From NCBI GenBank assembly GCA_965371355.1, contig CBDUYD010000026.1, positions 1 to 23,202 of the forward strand: 23,202 bases of DNA. Reading direction: 5' to 3'. A program made the translations under genes and the position numbers. The stretch comes from JASJHI01 sp965371355 (GTDB lineage Bacteria; Actinomycetota; Acidimicrobiia; Acidimicrobiales; Ilumatobacteraceae). The notes beneath the pieces are model-generated. The model saw nothing but the letters and a program-made list of their open reading frames with translations. It was not told the origin of the DNA and did not search any database. This document shows, piece after piece, positions 1 through 6,499 of the stretch (positions are counted from its first letter, which is position 1; every line of letters starts with the position of its first letter).

Positions 1-129
1 TCGCGCGCCCGCCGCGATCTCGTGGCGATGATCGCCGACTCCGACACCGCAGTCGATGGCGCGGCCGGGGATGCCGTCGAGAGTCCGCCTCCCGACCTCG
101 GCGCACGCCGAATCGCCGGCGGCCGGTGA
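1..129 (+). CDS. C-terminal fragment of an unidentified protein (cut by left edge)
   Basis: Frame 1 is open from the first base to TGA at 127-129, giving 42 residues with strongly G/C-ending codons typical of real coding DNA here. The fragment starts SRARRDLVAMIADSD and ends in a Pro/Gly/Arg-rich tail, with no recognisable domain. Its TGA overlaps a possible GTG start at 126 of the cytochrome c gene, so it is probably the preceding gene of the same operon. A respiratory or copper-related protein would fit the context, but that is a guess from position only. Confidence 0.5.
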   Translation, partial: SRARRDLVAMIADSDTAVDGAAGDAVESPPPDLGARRIAGGR

Positions 130-173
130 TCGCGCTCGGGAACCAGCTCGATCCGCCGATCGACCGGTCCGGT

Positions 174-596
174 ATGCCCCGTGAACCCCGATCCGTGCGT
201 CTCGCGCTCGGCGTGCTCGGCGCGGTCGCCCTCCTCACGTTCGCGGCCTGCGGGTCCGACTCCGGCCCCGAGCTGTCCGAAGCGGGTGCCCGCGGTCGGA
301 AGGTGTCGAACTCGAACGGCTGCGCGTCGTGTCACGGCACCGACGGCCAGGGCGGCGCAGGCCCGGAGTGGGTCGGCCTCGCCGGTTCCGACGTGACGCT
401 CGAGGACGGGAGTGACGTCGTCGCCGACGACGACTACCTGCGGCGGGCGATCGTCGATCCGAACGCCCAGATCGTTGCCGGCTACACGCTGAAAATGCCC
501 GAGAACAGCCTCGACGACGATCAGGTCGCAGACGTCATCGCCTACATCCACGACCTCAGCTCGAGTGAGCCCGGCCAGAGTGAATCCGGTGGGTAG
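174..596 (+). CDS. Class I cytochrome c lipoprotein
   Basis: This is a small membrane-anchored electron carrier acting outside the membrane. With the ATG at 174 it has 140 residues: a lipoprotein signal with lipobox TFAAC (lipidated Cys26), then one c-type haem domain with CASCH (Cys50, Cys53, His54) and a likely axial Met108 in LKMPENSLDD. The closing helix VADVIAYIHDL is typical of monohaem cytochromes and of the cytochrome c tails of some oxidase subunit II proteins. An upstream GTG at 126 overlaps the previous stop (GTGA) and would add 16 residues. I prefer 174 because it gives a normal signal-peptide length. The SCO1 gene overlaps its 3' end by 32 bases, pointing to one operon for terminal-oxidase function or assembly. 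The family call is firm; the redox partner is inferred. Confidence 0.85.
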   Translation: MPREPRSVRLALGVLGAVALLTFAACGSDSGPELSEAGARGRKVSNSNGCASCHGTDGQGGAGPEWVGLAGSDVTLEDGSDVVADDDYLRRAIVDPNAQIVAGYTLKMPENSLDDDQVADVIAYIHDLSSSEPGQSESGG

Positions 597-1200
597 GCGC
601 TCGTTGATCGCGGCGGCCGCCGTGCTCGCGCTGGCCGCGTGCGGGTCCGACGACGGTGGTGATGCCGCGTTGAGCGGAATCGTGCGCGAGCCGGCGCCGG
701 TCGTCGACGGCACGGCGCTGCCATCGCTGGCCGACGAGGGAGAGATCGTCGAGTTCCGCGCCCGCCCCGGCGGTCTCCAGGCGGTCTACTTCGGGTACAC
801 GAGTTGCCCGGACGTGTGTCCGACCACGCTTGCCGATCTCACCGTGGCGCTGCGCAAGCTGCCTGACGACCAGGCGGCGATGGTCGACACCGTGATGGTC
901 ACCGTCGACCCCGATCGCGATCTCGACATCCTCACCGACTACGTCCAGAGCTTCATCCCCGACGCCGACGCAGCCGGTACGGACGACGACGAGTTGCTCG
1001 CCCGAGCCGCCGAACCCTTCGGCGTCGTCTACTCGGTCACCGCGCTCGACGACGGCGCGATCGAGGTCGAACACAGCCCGTTCCTGTACCTGGTCAACGA
1101 CCGGGGTGAACTGGTCGTCAGCTGGCAGTTCGGAGAGACCTCCGACAACATCGCCGCCGACATGGCGACGTTGCTCGATCGCGGGGGGGTGCCGGCGTGA
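565..1200 (+). CDS. SCO1/SenC-family copper chaperone lipoprotein
   Basis: This 211-residue protein has a thioredoxin fold. SCO proteins deliver copper to, or reduce the thiols of, the CuA site of cytochrome c oxidase. A lipoprotein signal ends at LALAAC (Cys26). The copper-binding set is complete: CPDVC (Cys81, Cys85) and a distant His170 in VEHSPFLYLV. The start is uncertain: GTG codons at 565, 580 and 589 are in frame, all inside the end of the cytochrome c gene. The longest is given. The stop overlaps the next GTG (GTGA, 1197-1200), so the two are probably translationally coupled. It sits between a cytochrome c and a cupredoxin-like protein, consistent with oxidase copper supply. Confidence 0.9.
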   Translation: MSPARVNPVGRRSLIAAAAVLALAACGSDDGGDAALSGIVREPAPVVDGTALPSLADEGEIVEFRARPGGLQAVYFGYTSCPDVCPTTLADLTVALRKLPDDQAAMVDTVMVTVDPDRDLDILTDYVQSFIPDADAAGTDDDELLARAAEPFGVVYSVTALDDGAIEVEHSPFLYLVNDRGELVVSWQFGETSDNIAADMATLLDRGGVPA

Positions 1201-1592
1201 CGCGAGTTGGCGTGAGGCGCGTCGCCGTCGTCCTCCTGGTGGCCCTCACCGCGCTCGCAGCCGCGTGCGGCGGCGACGACGGCAGTTCGGGTCTGGGGAT
1301 CGCACCCGTCGGGGCCGATGAGCCGGCAACGTATGAGTACGTGATTCCGCCCGGCGCCGGCGAGGCGCTCGATGCCGGCCAACCGTTGGCGATCCTCCCC
1401 GGAGAACTCGTCGTCACCGTCGGCGAGACGATCCGCATCGTCAACGAGGACGACCGCGGCCACAACGTCGGACCATTCTTCGTGGGGGCCGGCGAGACCC
1501 TGTCGCAACGCTTCTCGTCGCCCGGCGAGTTCGTCGGCGTGTGCACGGTGCATCCGAGCGGCGAGCTGGTGCTCGTGGTGAACGAGGGGTGA
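1197..1592 (+). CDS. Cupredoxin-like lipoprotein
   Basis: This 131-residue exported protein has a lipobox ALAAAC (Cys24) and a plastocyanin/azurin-like C-terminal half. The pattern VTVGETIRIVNEDDRGHNVG supplies the first copper His (His89), and GVCTVHP supplies Cys116 and His119. The usual axial Met a few residues after the second His is absent; SGELVLVV follows instead. The copper site may therefore be three-coordinate or use another ligand. The gene starts with GTG inside the previous stop and ends overlapping the next GTG, so it belongs to the same coupled operon. A role in electron transfer or copper handling for the oxidase is inferred. Confidence 0.8.
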   Translation: MTRVGVRRVAVVLLVALTALAAACGGDDGSSGLGIAPVGADEPATYEYVIPPGAGEALDAGQPLAILPGELVVTVGETIRIVNEDDRGHNVGPFFVGAGETLSQRFSSPGEFVGVCTVHPSGELVLVVNEG

Positions 1593-2623
1593 ACCGCTCG
1601 ATCCGGGCCGCGCTGCTCGGCGTCGTTCTGGCGCAGATGCCCGGTGCTCCGGCGTTCGCCGATCCGGCAGGCCCCACCGACTACCGCAGCGAGGTCGTTT
1701 CGATCGATCCCCCGACTCCGACGATCGCCGCTGAGATCATCGGCGGCGACTCGTTCCTGCAGCTCGAGGCTGCCGCTGGAACCGAGGTGGTCGTCATCGG
1801 CTACCAGGGTGAGCCGTACCTGTGGTTCCGCTCCGAGGGCGGTGTACTCGAGAACCGCAACGCGCCGACCACGTACACGAACGAGTCGCGCTACGGCGGC
1901 GACGAGATCCCGCCGTACGCGACGGCCGACGCCGACCCCGACTGGGAGCAGGTCGCCTCCGGTCGGCGGTGGGCGTGGCACGACCACCGCATCCACTGGA
2001 TGCAGCGCATCCGTCCCCTGGGCGCATCGGCGGGCGACCAGATCCTCGAGGCGGTAGTGCCGGTGCTCGTCGACGACGTCGACGTCGACGTCGTCGTGAT
2101 CAGCACATGGCAGGCGGCCCCGTCCGCGTTGCCGATGTGGCTCGGCGGCATCGTCGGCGTCGCGCTGGTGGCGGGCTTGTGGGTGCTGCGGGGTCGCACG
2201 TGGCGGATGGCGCTCGTCGTACCGCCCGCCGCGCTGGCGCTCGTCGTCGGAGCCTGGCAGTTCGTCTCGCTTCCGAGCGAGACCGGGCCACGCGTGGTGT
2301 GGTGGCTGCTTCCGGCGATCGCCACCGCCTGTGCGGTCTTCGCGGTGATCGCCGGGCTGCGCCGACGCGGATTCGCGGCGCGCGCCGCGGCGCTACTCGT
2401 CGGCGTCGAGCTGTTCATCTGGGGATGGATGCGGCGCGACGGCCTCTCGGCGGCGATCATCCCGAGCGATGCGCCCGGATGGCTCGATCGTTTCGCCGTC
2501 GCGTTCGCCCTCGTAGCGGGTCTCGGCACGGCGACGACGATGGCGTGGGAGCTGTTCGCTCCTCGGGCGGCCCGACGGGAGGAGCAACCGGACGTGGAGG
2601 CGTCAGCGGTTCCAGGGGGCTGA
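1589..2623 (+). CDS. Exported multi-pass membrane protein, unknown function
   Basis: I set the start at GTG 1589, inside the GTGA overlap with the preceding stop. This yields a clean signal sequence (MNRSIRAALLGVVLAQ, then APAFA before DPAG). Starting further upstream would read through the cupredoxin gene. The 344-residue product has an outer domain of about 150 residues (IIGGDSFLQLEAAAG, GYQGEPYLWF) with a Trp/His-rich stretch (WAWHDHRIHWMQ) that could bind metal. About five hydrophobic segments follow, near residues 180-199, 207-228, 236-257, 267-283 and 301-321. I do not recognise a named family. Position suggests a role in copper or oxidase biogenesis. Its last 21 bases overlap the 3' end of the convergent map gene. 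Confidence 0.75.
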   Translation: MNRSIRAALLGVVLAQMPGAPAFADPAGPTDYRSEVVSIDPPTPTIAAEIIGGDSFLQLEAAAGTEVVVIGYQGEPYLWFRSEGGVLENRNAPTTYTNESRYGGDEIPPYATADADPDWEQVASGRRWAWHDHRIHWMQRIRPLGASAGDQILEAVVPVLVDDVDVDVVVISTWQAAPSALPMWLGGIVGVALVAGLWVLRGRTWRMALVVPPAALALVVGAWQFVSLPSETGPRVVWWLLPAIATACAVFAVIAGLRRRGFAARAAALLVGVELFIWGWMRRDGLSAAIIPSDAPGWLDRFAVAFALVAGLGTATTMAWELFAPRAARREEQPDVEASAVPGG

Positions 2624-3586
2624 CGGGCTGACCGCACCCTCACCGGCGGTGAGCACGTCGGGGGCGTCGTCGGTGACGAGGATCGTGTGCTCGAACTGGG
2701 CGGTGCGTTTACCGTCGGCGGTGACCGCTGTCCAGTCGTCGTCCCACAGCCGGTAGTTGATCGTGCCGATCGTGATCATCGGCTCGATCGTGAACGTCAT
2801 GCCCGGTCGCATGATCGTGGTCGCCCGGCTGTCGTAGTAGTGCAGCACCTGGATGTCGTTGTGGAACTGCTCGCCGATGCCGTGCCCGACGAATGCCCGC
2901 ACCACCCCGAGATGGGCCTGCTTGGCGCGGTTCTCGATCGCCCTGCCGATGTCGCTCAGCGGTCGTCCCGGCTTGACCGCCTCGATGCCCCGCCACATCG
3001 CCTCTTCGGTGATGTCGACGAGGCGCCGGCTCTCTGGGTCGGCCTCGCCGACGAAGAAGGTGGCGTTCGTGTCGCCGTGCACGCCACCGATGTAGCCGGT
3101 GACGTCGATGTTGCAGATATCGCCCTCGACCAGCGCCCTCGAGTCGGGGATGCCGTGGCAGATGACCTCGTTGACCGACGTGCAGCACGCCTTGGGATAC
3201 CGGTGATAGTTGATCGTCGAGGGGTACGCGCCCCGCTCGACGAACAGATCGTGCACGTAGATGTCGATCGCTTCGGTGGTCACCCCTGGCGCGACCATCT
3301 CACCGGAGAGGGTGAGCACCTCGGCCGCGACGACGCCGGCGTGGCGCATGCGTTCGATGATCTCGGGCGACTTGACTCGGTCTTCGTCCCACCTCAGCGG
3401 CTCGCCCGTGTCCGCGTACGGGGGCCGGGGGATGTCGTCGGGCACGTCGCGCATCGGGCTGACGACACCGGGCAGGATGCGGCCCTCGGTCTTCTTGTGG
3501 CAGCGCTTGTACTTGCGCCCGCTCCCGCACCAGCACGTCTCGTTCGCCCGCGGCAGCATCGCCGGCGGCGAATCGGTGACCCTCAT
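2603..3586 (-). CDS. map: Type I methionine aminopeptidase with SEC-C zinc motif
   Basis: This enzyme removes the initiator methionine from new proteins in the cytoplasm. The 327-residue product begins with a SEC-C motif (CWCGSGRKYKRCH, residues 18-30) followed by a linker and the creatinase/aminopeptidase fold. All five metal ligands are visible: Asp161, Asp172, His235 (VGHGIGEQFH), Glu268 (IEPM) and Glu299 (FEHT). The catalytic-pocket His144 (VICHGIP) is also present. The ATG at 3586 has no clear ribosome binding site. A TATCCT box six bases upstream suggests a leaderless transcript; an internal ATG at 3559 is the alternative start. Its 3' end overlaps the convergent membrane protein gene. 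Confidence 0.95.
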   Translation of the reverse strand: MRVTDSPPAMLPRANETCWCGSGRKYKRCHKKTEGRILPGVVSPMRDVPDDIPRPPYADTGEPLRWDEDRVKSPEIIERMRHAGVVAAEVLTLSGEMVAPGVTTEAIDIYVHDLFVERGAYPSTINYHRYPKACCTSVNEVICHGIPDSRALVEGDICNIDVTGYIGGVHGDTNATFFVGEADPESRRLVDITEEAMWRGIEAVKPGRPLSDIGRAIENRAKQAHLGVVRAFVGHGIGEQFHNDIQVLHYYDSRATTIMRPGMTFTIEPMITIGTINYRLWDDDWTAVTADGKRTAQFEHTILVTDDAPDVLTAGEGAVSPSAPWNR

Positions 3587-3592
3587 GCGTCG

Positions 3593-3598
3593 AGGATA
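3593..3598 (-). promoter_or_regulatory. Candidate -10 box of a leaderless map transcript
   Basis: Read on the minus strand, TATCCT ends six bases before the map ATG (3586). This places the expected transcription start at or next to the A of the start codon. No convincing -35 box is seen, and no Shine-Dalgarno sequence lies in front of the ATG, which agrees with a leaderless message. Confidence 0.35.
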
Positions 3599-3639
3599 CG
3601 GGATTTACGAAGGGCGCGCGGCCGGCGATCGCGACCCGG

Positions 3640-4116
3640 TCAGTCTCCCCAGACCTCGCGGGCCTTTTCGTAGACGCCCTGGTCGAACGAGAACTCGACG
3701 AGGTTCCCGTCCGGGTCGTTGAGCATGCAGATGTAGCCGATCGGCGGCGGCATCGATGTCGCCGGCATCGCGAGACAGCCGGCGGTCGCTCCGCGGGCTG
3801 CGATCGCGTCGACGTCATCGCGCAGGGGCATCTCGATGCCGATGTGGTTGAAGGGCGCCAGCTTGGCGATCGGGCTCGGGGCGAACGGGTCCTTGTCGGG
3901 GAAGAACTGCGCCATCACGAGGATGAACGGGCGGTCGGCGCTGTCGGGGTGCCCGAGCCATGCGCCGAATCCCTGCTCGTCCGCGCGGCGTTCGAGCAGT
4001 TCGAGTGGCGTGTATTCGCTGTACCAGGCGATCGAGGCGTCGATGTCGGCGACGCGCAACGCGAGATGTGTCCAGCGCGGCGCGGTCGGGCGGAGTTCGT
4101 GCAGTGCTTCACTCAT
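3640..4116 (-). CDS. VOC-fold (glyoxalase/dioxygenase superfamily) protein
   Basis: The 158-residue product shows paired beta-alpha-beta-beta-beta modules of the vicinal oxygen chelate fold. Likely metal ligands are His17 (WTHLALRV), His91 (FNHIGIEMP) and Glu141 (DPDGNLVEFSF), so a metal-dependent enzyme such as a glyoxalase-like lyase or extradiol-type oxygenase is plausible. The start MSEALHEL (ATG at 4116) was chosen because the reading frame upstream of it lies inside the neighbouring VOC gene, and the two genes then overlap by only eight bases. The substrate is unknown. The pair shares a divergent promoter region with the GntR regulator, so it may belong to the same regulon. Confidence 0.8.
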   Translation of the reverse strand: MSEALHELRPTAPRWTHLALRVADIDASIAWYSEYTPLELLERRADEQGFGAWLGHPDSADRPFILVMAQFFPDKDPFAPSPIAKLAPFNHIGIEMPLRDDVDAIAARGATAGCLAMPATSMPPPIGYICMLNDPDGNLVEFSFDQGVYEKAREVWGD

Positions 4117-4600
4117 TGGTCCATCCTTCGGGAATCTGCGGGTCGTCGCCGCCCTTGGTCCAGAGCACGAACGTGTTGCCCCAGGGGTCTTTGATCGCGG
4201 CGTTGAAGCCATTGAACTCGGCCCAGAAATGGTCGCGCCAGAGCAGTTCGGCACCTAGCGAGGTGGCCTCGTCGAGCATGCGGTCGACCGAGTCGTCGTC
4301 GCTGACGAGGATCCAGACCCTCGCCGTGCGCCCACCCTCGGCGAGCTCGCGAGGCTCGACTCCGTCCGGGTCGGGATCGGGACGGGCGTTGGCGGCGTTG
4401 TAGATCCCCATGTGAAGGTTGCCGGTGGCACCCTGCGATCCGTCGTCGAGCTGGAAGTTCTGCCCCGGCACGATGCGGTGGAAGACGTTGCTCGGCCGTG
4501 GCTCGACCTCCCAGCCGAACACCGCCCTGTAGAACTCGGCGGAGGCTTCGGGGTCGGACGACGGGAAGTCGACGAAGATCAGCGTGTTCGGGTACGGCAT
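4109..4600 (-). CDS. VOC-fold protein, second of a pair
   Basis: The 163-residue glyoxalase-like protein starts MPYPNTLIFVDFPSSDP (ATG 4600) and carries typical VOC segments: AEFYRAVFGWEVEP, HMGIYNAANA and KDPWGNTFVLW. The N-terminal metal His is not present (IFVDFP instead), and the usual final Glu is replaced by Leu/Trp. It therefore resembles binding or non-catalytic members more than classical metalloenzymes. The stop overlaps the start of the downstream VOC gene. An extended -10 element (TGC TACGGT) lies seven bases before the ATG, suggesting leaderless expression from the promoter region shared with the regulator. Confidence 0.75.
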   Translation of the reverse strand: MPYPNTLIFVDFPSSDPEASAEFYRAVFGWEVEPRPSNVFHRIVPGQNFQLDDGSQGATGNLHMGIYNAANARPDPDPDGVEPRELAEGGRTARVWILVSDDDSVDRMLDEATSLGAELLWRDHFWAEFNGFNAAIKDPWGNTFVLWTKGGDDPQIPEGWTNE

Positions 4601-4603
4601 GAC

Positions 4604-4616
4604 TGCTACCGTAGCA
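4604..4616. promoter_or_regulatory. Symmetric extended -10 element, candidate divergent promoter
   Basis: TGCTACCGTAGCA is a perfect 13-base palindrome midway between the divergent VOC and regulator genes. On both strands it reads as an extended -10 element: TGC-TACCGT on plus and TGC-TACGGT on minus. On plus it predicts transcription starting near 4619, at the edge of the operator. On minus it predicts a start at or next to the ATG at 4600. No strong -35 boxes are visible. Confidence 0.45.
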
Positions 4617-4617
4617 A

Positions 4618-4644
4618 AGGTCCGATGGTCTGACCATCTGACCT
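4618..4644. promoter_or_regulatory. GntR operator, copy 1 (27-base palindrome)
   Basis: The core GATGGTC-T-GACCATC (4624-4638) is a perfect palindrome. It extends outward as AGGTC on the left and GACCT on the right with one mismatched pair, so GGTC/GACC half-sites occur twice on each side. GGTCnGACC-type palindromes are typical of FadR-subfamily GntR regulators, and the regulator gene starts 25 bases downstream. The same extended motif recurs at 5486 and 12974. Confidence 0.7.
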
Positions 4645-4669
4645 CGCAACCACAGGAGCGATCCGCCCG

Positions 4670-5425
4670 ATGAGCAGTACCGTCGAATTCACCTCCGAGG
4701 CACCGGAGCCCGTTGCCGCGGTGGCGTTCGAGCCCGTCACGCGAGCGACGCTCAGCGCCCAGATCCGCGACCAACTCCACGACCGTATCCGCAGCGGAGC
4801 GCTCGAACCCGGCGACCGTGTGCCGTCGGAGCGGGCGCTCTCAGAGCAGTTCCAGGTGGCGCGCACATCGGTGCGCGAGGCGATGCAGGGCCTGCTCTCG
4901 ATGGGGCTCATCGAGCGACGGGGCAACCGCTCGTTCGTCGTCGAGCACCTTCCCGAGGTGACGATCGGCGACGGTGACGACCGGAGGGACTTCATCGGTC
5001 AACTCTTCGAGACGAGACGACTGCTCGAGGTCCCGATGATCGAACTTGCCGCCGAGCGCGCGTCCGAGGTCGATCGCCTCGAGATCTCCGACCTCGCGGA
5101 CCGGTTCGTCGACGACATCTCGCTGCGCGAGTTCCGCGAGCTCGATCATGCGTTCCACTCCGCGATCGCCCGTGCCTGCAAGAACCCCTTGCTCGTCGAG
5201 GTGTACGGCAAGGTGCTCGCACGGTTGTTCCGGTCGCCCGAGATCTCGTCGCTGCTCGGCGACGACGCCAACCGCGGCGAGGTCGGCCACATCATCGGCG
5301 AGGCCACCGCACAGCACTCCCTGATCGCTGCGGCGATAGCTGCCCGAGATCCGGTCGCGGCGGCCTGCCACGGTTCGTCGCACCTCGCCTTCATCGAGCA
5401 GAGCATGATCGATCGACTGGTCTGA
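4670..5425 (+). CDS. GntR-family (FadR subfamily, FCD domain) transcriptional regulator
   Basis: The 251-residue DNA-binding protein has an N-terminal winged helix (about residues 28-92; GDRVPSERALSEQFQVARTSVREA is typical of GntR) and a C-terminal FCD ligand domain. Probable FCD metal ligands are Asp159, His163, His216 and His238. These domains usually bind small carboxylates or metabolites and release the operator. The ATG at 4670 is preceded by AGGAG at 4653-4657. It is divergent from the VOC pair, with a 27-base palindromic operator in the shared upstream region, so autoregulation is likely. Matching operators precede the enzyme operon and the transporter genes, making it the likely local repressor of the whole island. 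Confidence 0.92.
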   Translation: MSSTVEFTSEAPEPVAAVAFEPVTRATLSAQIRDQLHDRIRSGALEPGDRVPSERALSEQFQVARTSVREAMQGLLSMGLIERRGNRSFVVEHLPEVTIGDGDDRRDFIGQLFETRRLLEVPMIELAAERASEVDRLEISDLADRFVDDISLREFRELDHAFHSAIARACKNPLLVEVYGKVLARLFRSPEISSLLGDDANRGEVGHIIGEATAQHSLIAAAIAARDPVAAACHGSSHLAFIEQSMIDRLV

Positions 5426-5449
5426 GCCGTCCGCGATCGCGATCGAGAC

Positions 5450-5478
5450 TTGCGTAGCGGGCCGTGAGATGCCATTCT
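5450..5478 (+). promoter_or_regulatory. Candidate promoter of the catabolic operon
   Basis: TTGCGT (5450-5455) and CATTCT (5473-5478) are separated by 17 bases, a good fit to a housekeeping sigma promoter. The predicted start near 5485 coincides with the left edge of operator copy 2, which would give simple repression by steric block. Confidence 0.45.
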
Positions 5479-5485
5479 GAGGCAA

Positions 5486-5505
5486 ATGGTCTGACCATCA
5501 GACAT
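5486..5505. promoter_or_regulatory. GntR operator, copy 2
   Basis: ATGGTC-T-GACCAT (5486-5498) is a perfect 13-base palindrome followed by CAGACAT. It matches the 20-base motif of copy 1 (4625-4644) from its first base through GAC. It lies just downstream of the candidate promoter and 44 bases before the first enzyme gene. Confidence 0.7.
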
Positions 5506-5549
5506 ATCGACCAGCAGCCGTCCATTCGAGATCGAGGGGGAAACATCTG

Positions 5550-6068
5550 ATGATCACCGGCATGAACCATGCGGTGCTCTATGTGCGCGACGCCCGCCGG
5601 CAGCAGCGCTTCTACACCGACGTACTCGACTTCGAGACCGTGATCGCCGATCCGTCCGGTGCGTTCGTGTTCATGCGGGCGCCGGGATCGGGGAACCATC
5701 ACGACCTCGCCTTCTTCACGATCGGGTCCGAGGCCGCCCCGTCGCAGGCGGGCGGCGCCGAGGTCGGGCTGTACCACCTCGCCTGGGAGGTGCCGACGCT
5801 CGCCGACCTCGAAGCCCACCGGCAGCGACTCGACGACGCCGGTGCACTGGTCGGCGCGTCCGACCACGGCGTCAACAAGAGCCTGTACGCGAAGGATCCG
5901 GACGGCATCGAGTTCGAGGTGATGTGGCTCGTGCCGCCCGAGCGGTGGGGGGCCGATGAGCACGAGGCGATCGTCCGGCCACTCGACATCCCCGGCGACG
6001 TCGACCGCTACGGCGCCGACCTGCGATCGAGCACACACGTGTCGGCCGCGGCGAGCGGTCGGTCGTGA
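5550..6068 (+). CDS. VOC-family dioxygenase-like protein (catechol 2,3-dioxygenase type)
   Basis: The 172-residue protein resembles single-module extradiol dioxygenases or glyoxalase-like enzymes. Candidate metal ligands are His7 (GMNHAVLYV), His76 (LYHLAWEV) and Glu123 (KDPDGIEFEVMW), with His50/His51 also in the centre of the chain. A GAGGGGG ribosome binding site lies about ten bases before the ATG. It is the first gene after operator copy 2, so it probably leads the operon running into the cupin and hyu genes. The final 30 residues or so are hydrophilic and without fold signature. Ring-cleaving oxygenase is the favoured guess; an isomerase or lyase is possible. Confidence 0.82.
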   Translation: MITGMNHAVLYVRDARRQQRFYTDVLDFETVIADPSGAFVFMRAPGSGNHHDLAFFTIGSEAAPSQAGGAEVGLYHLAWEVPTLADLEAHRQRLDDAGALVGASDHGVNKSLYAKDPDGIEFEVMWLVPPERWGADEHEAIVRPLDIPGDVDRYGADLRSSTHVSAAASGRS

Positions 6069-6499
6069 ACCTCGGCCAGCTCACCAACGAGTACTGCCAC
6101 TTCTTCGACGACGACGCGTTCGTCGAGACCGATCGTCCCGGGTTCCGGCGCCGCATCATCACCGGCGCCCGGTTGCAGCTCTGCTTCTGGCGGATCGCCG
6201 GCGGAGCCGACGGATCGTTCCTCCATCGACACGAAGGCAACGAGCAGCTCGGCATCATCGTGCGCGGCGCGCTCGACTTCCGCATCGGCGATCCCGACGA
6301 CGAGAGCCGCGTCGTCCTGCGGGCCGGCGACGTGTACCTCGCACCCGAGCTGGTCTGGCACGGCGACTCGCTGTTCATCGGTGACGACGAGTACGACGAA
6401 TGCTGGATCCTCGACGTGTTCGCGCCGCCCCGCGACGACCTCGCGGCAGCGGCGCGGGCTGCGTCGACCGCCGATGATGCGCCGGGGGACACCTCATGA
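6065..6499 (+). CDS. Single-domain cupin protein
   Basis: The 144-residue protein has both cupin motifs: motif 1 with His54, His56 and Glu60 (HRHEGNEQLG) and motif 2 with AGDVYLAPELVWHG supplying His99. This is a complete 3-His/1-Glu metal site. Such small cupins act as dioxygenases, isomerases or hydrolases on small carboxylated or ring compounds. The GTG start at 6065 overlaps the previous stop (GTGA), and its own stop overlaps the hyuA ATG (ATGA). It is therefore a tightly coupled member of the island operon. No closer assignment is possible from sequence alone. Confidence 0.82.
   Translation: MNLGQLTNEYCHFFDDDAFVETDRPGFRRRIITGARLQLCFWRIAGGADGSFLHRHEGNEQLGIIVRGALDFRIGDPDDESRVVLRAGDVYLAPELVWHGDSLFIGDDEYDECWILDVFAPPRDDLAAAARAASTADDAPGDTS

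Noticed and set aside
2068..2100. GACGTC-rich run in the membrane protein gene as a regulatory repeat
   Set aside because: It is explained by the coding of an Asp/Val stretch (DDVDVDVVV) in frame; nothing suggests a DNA-level role.
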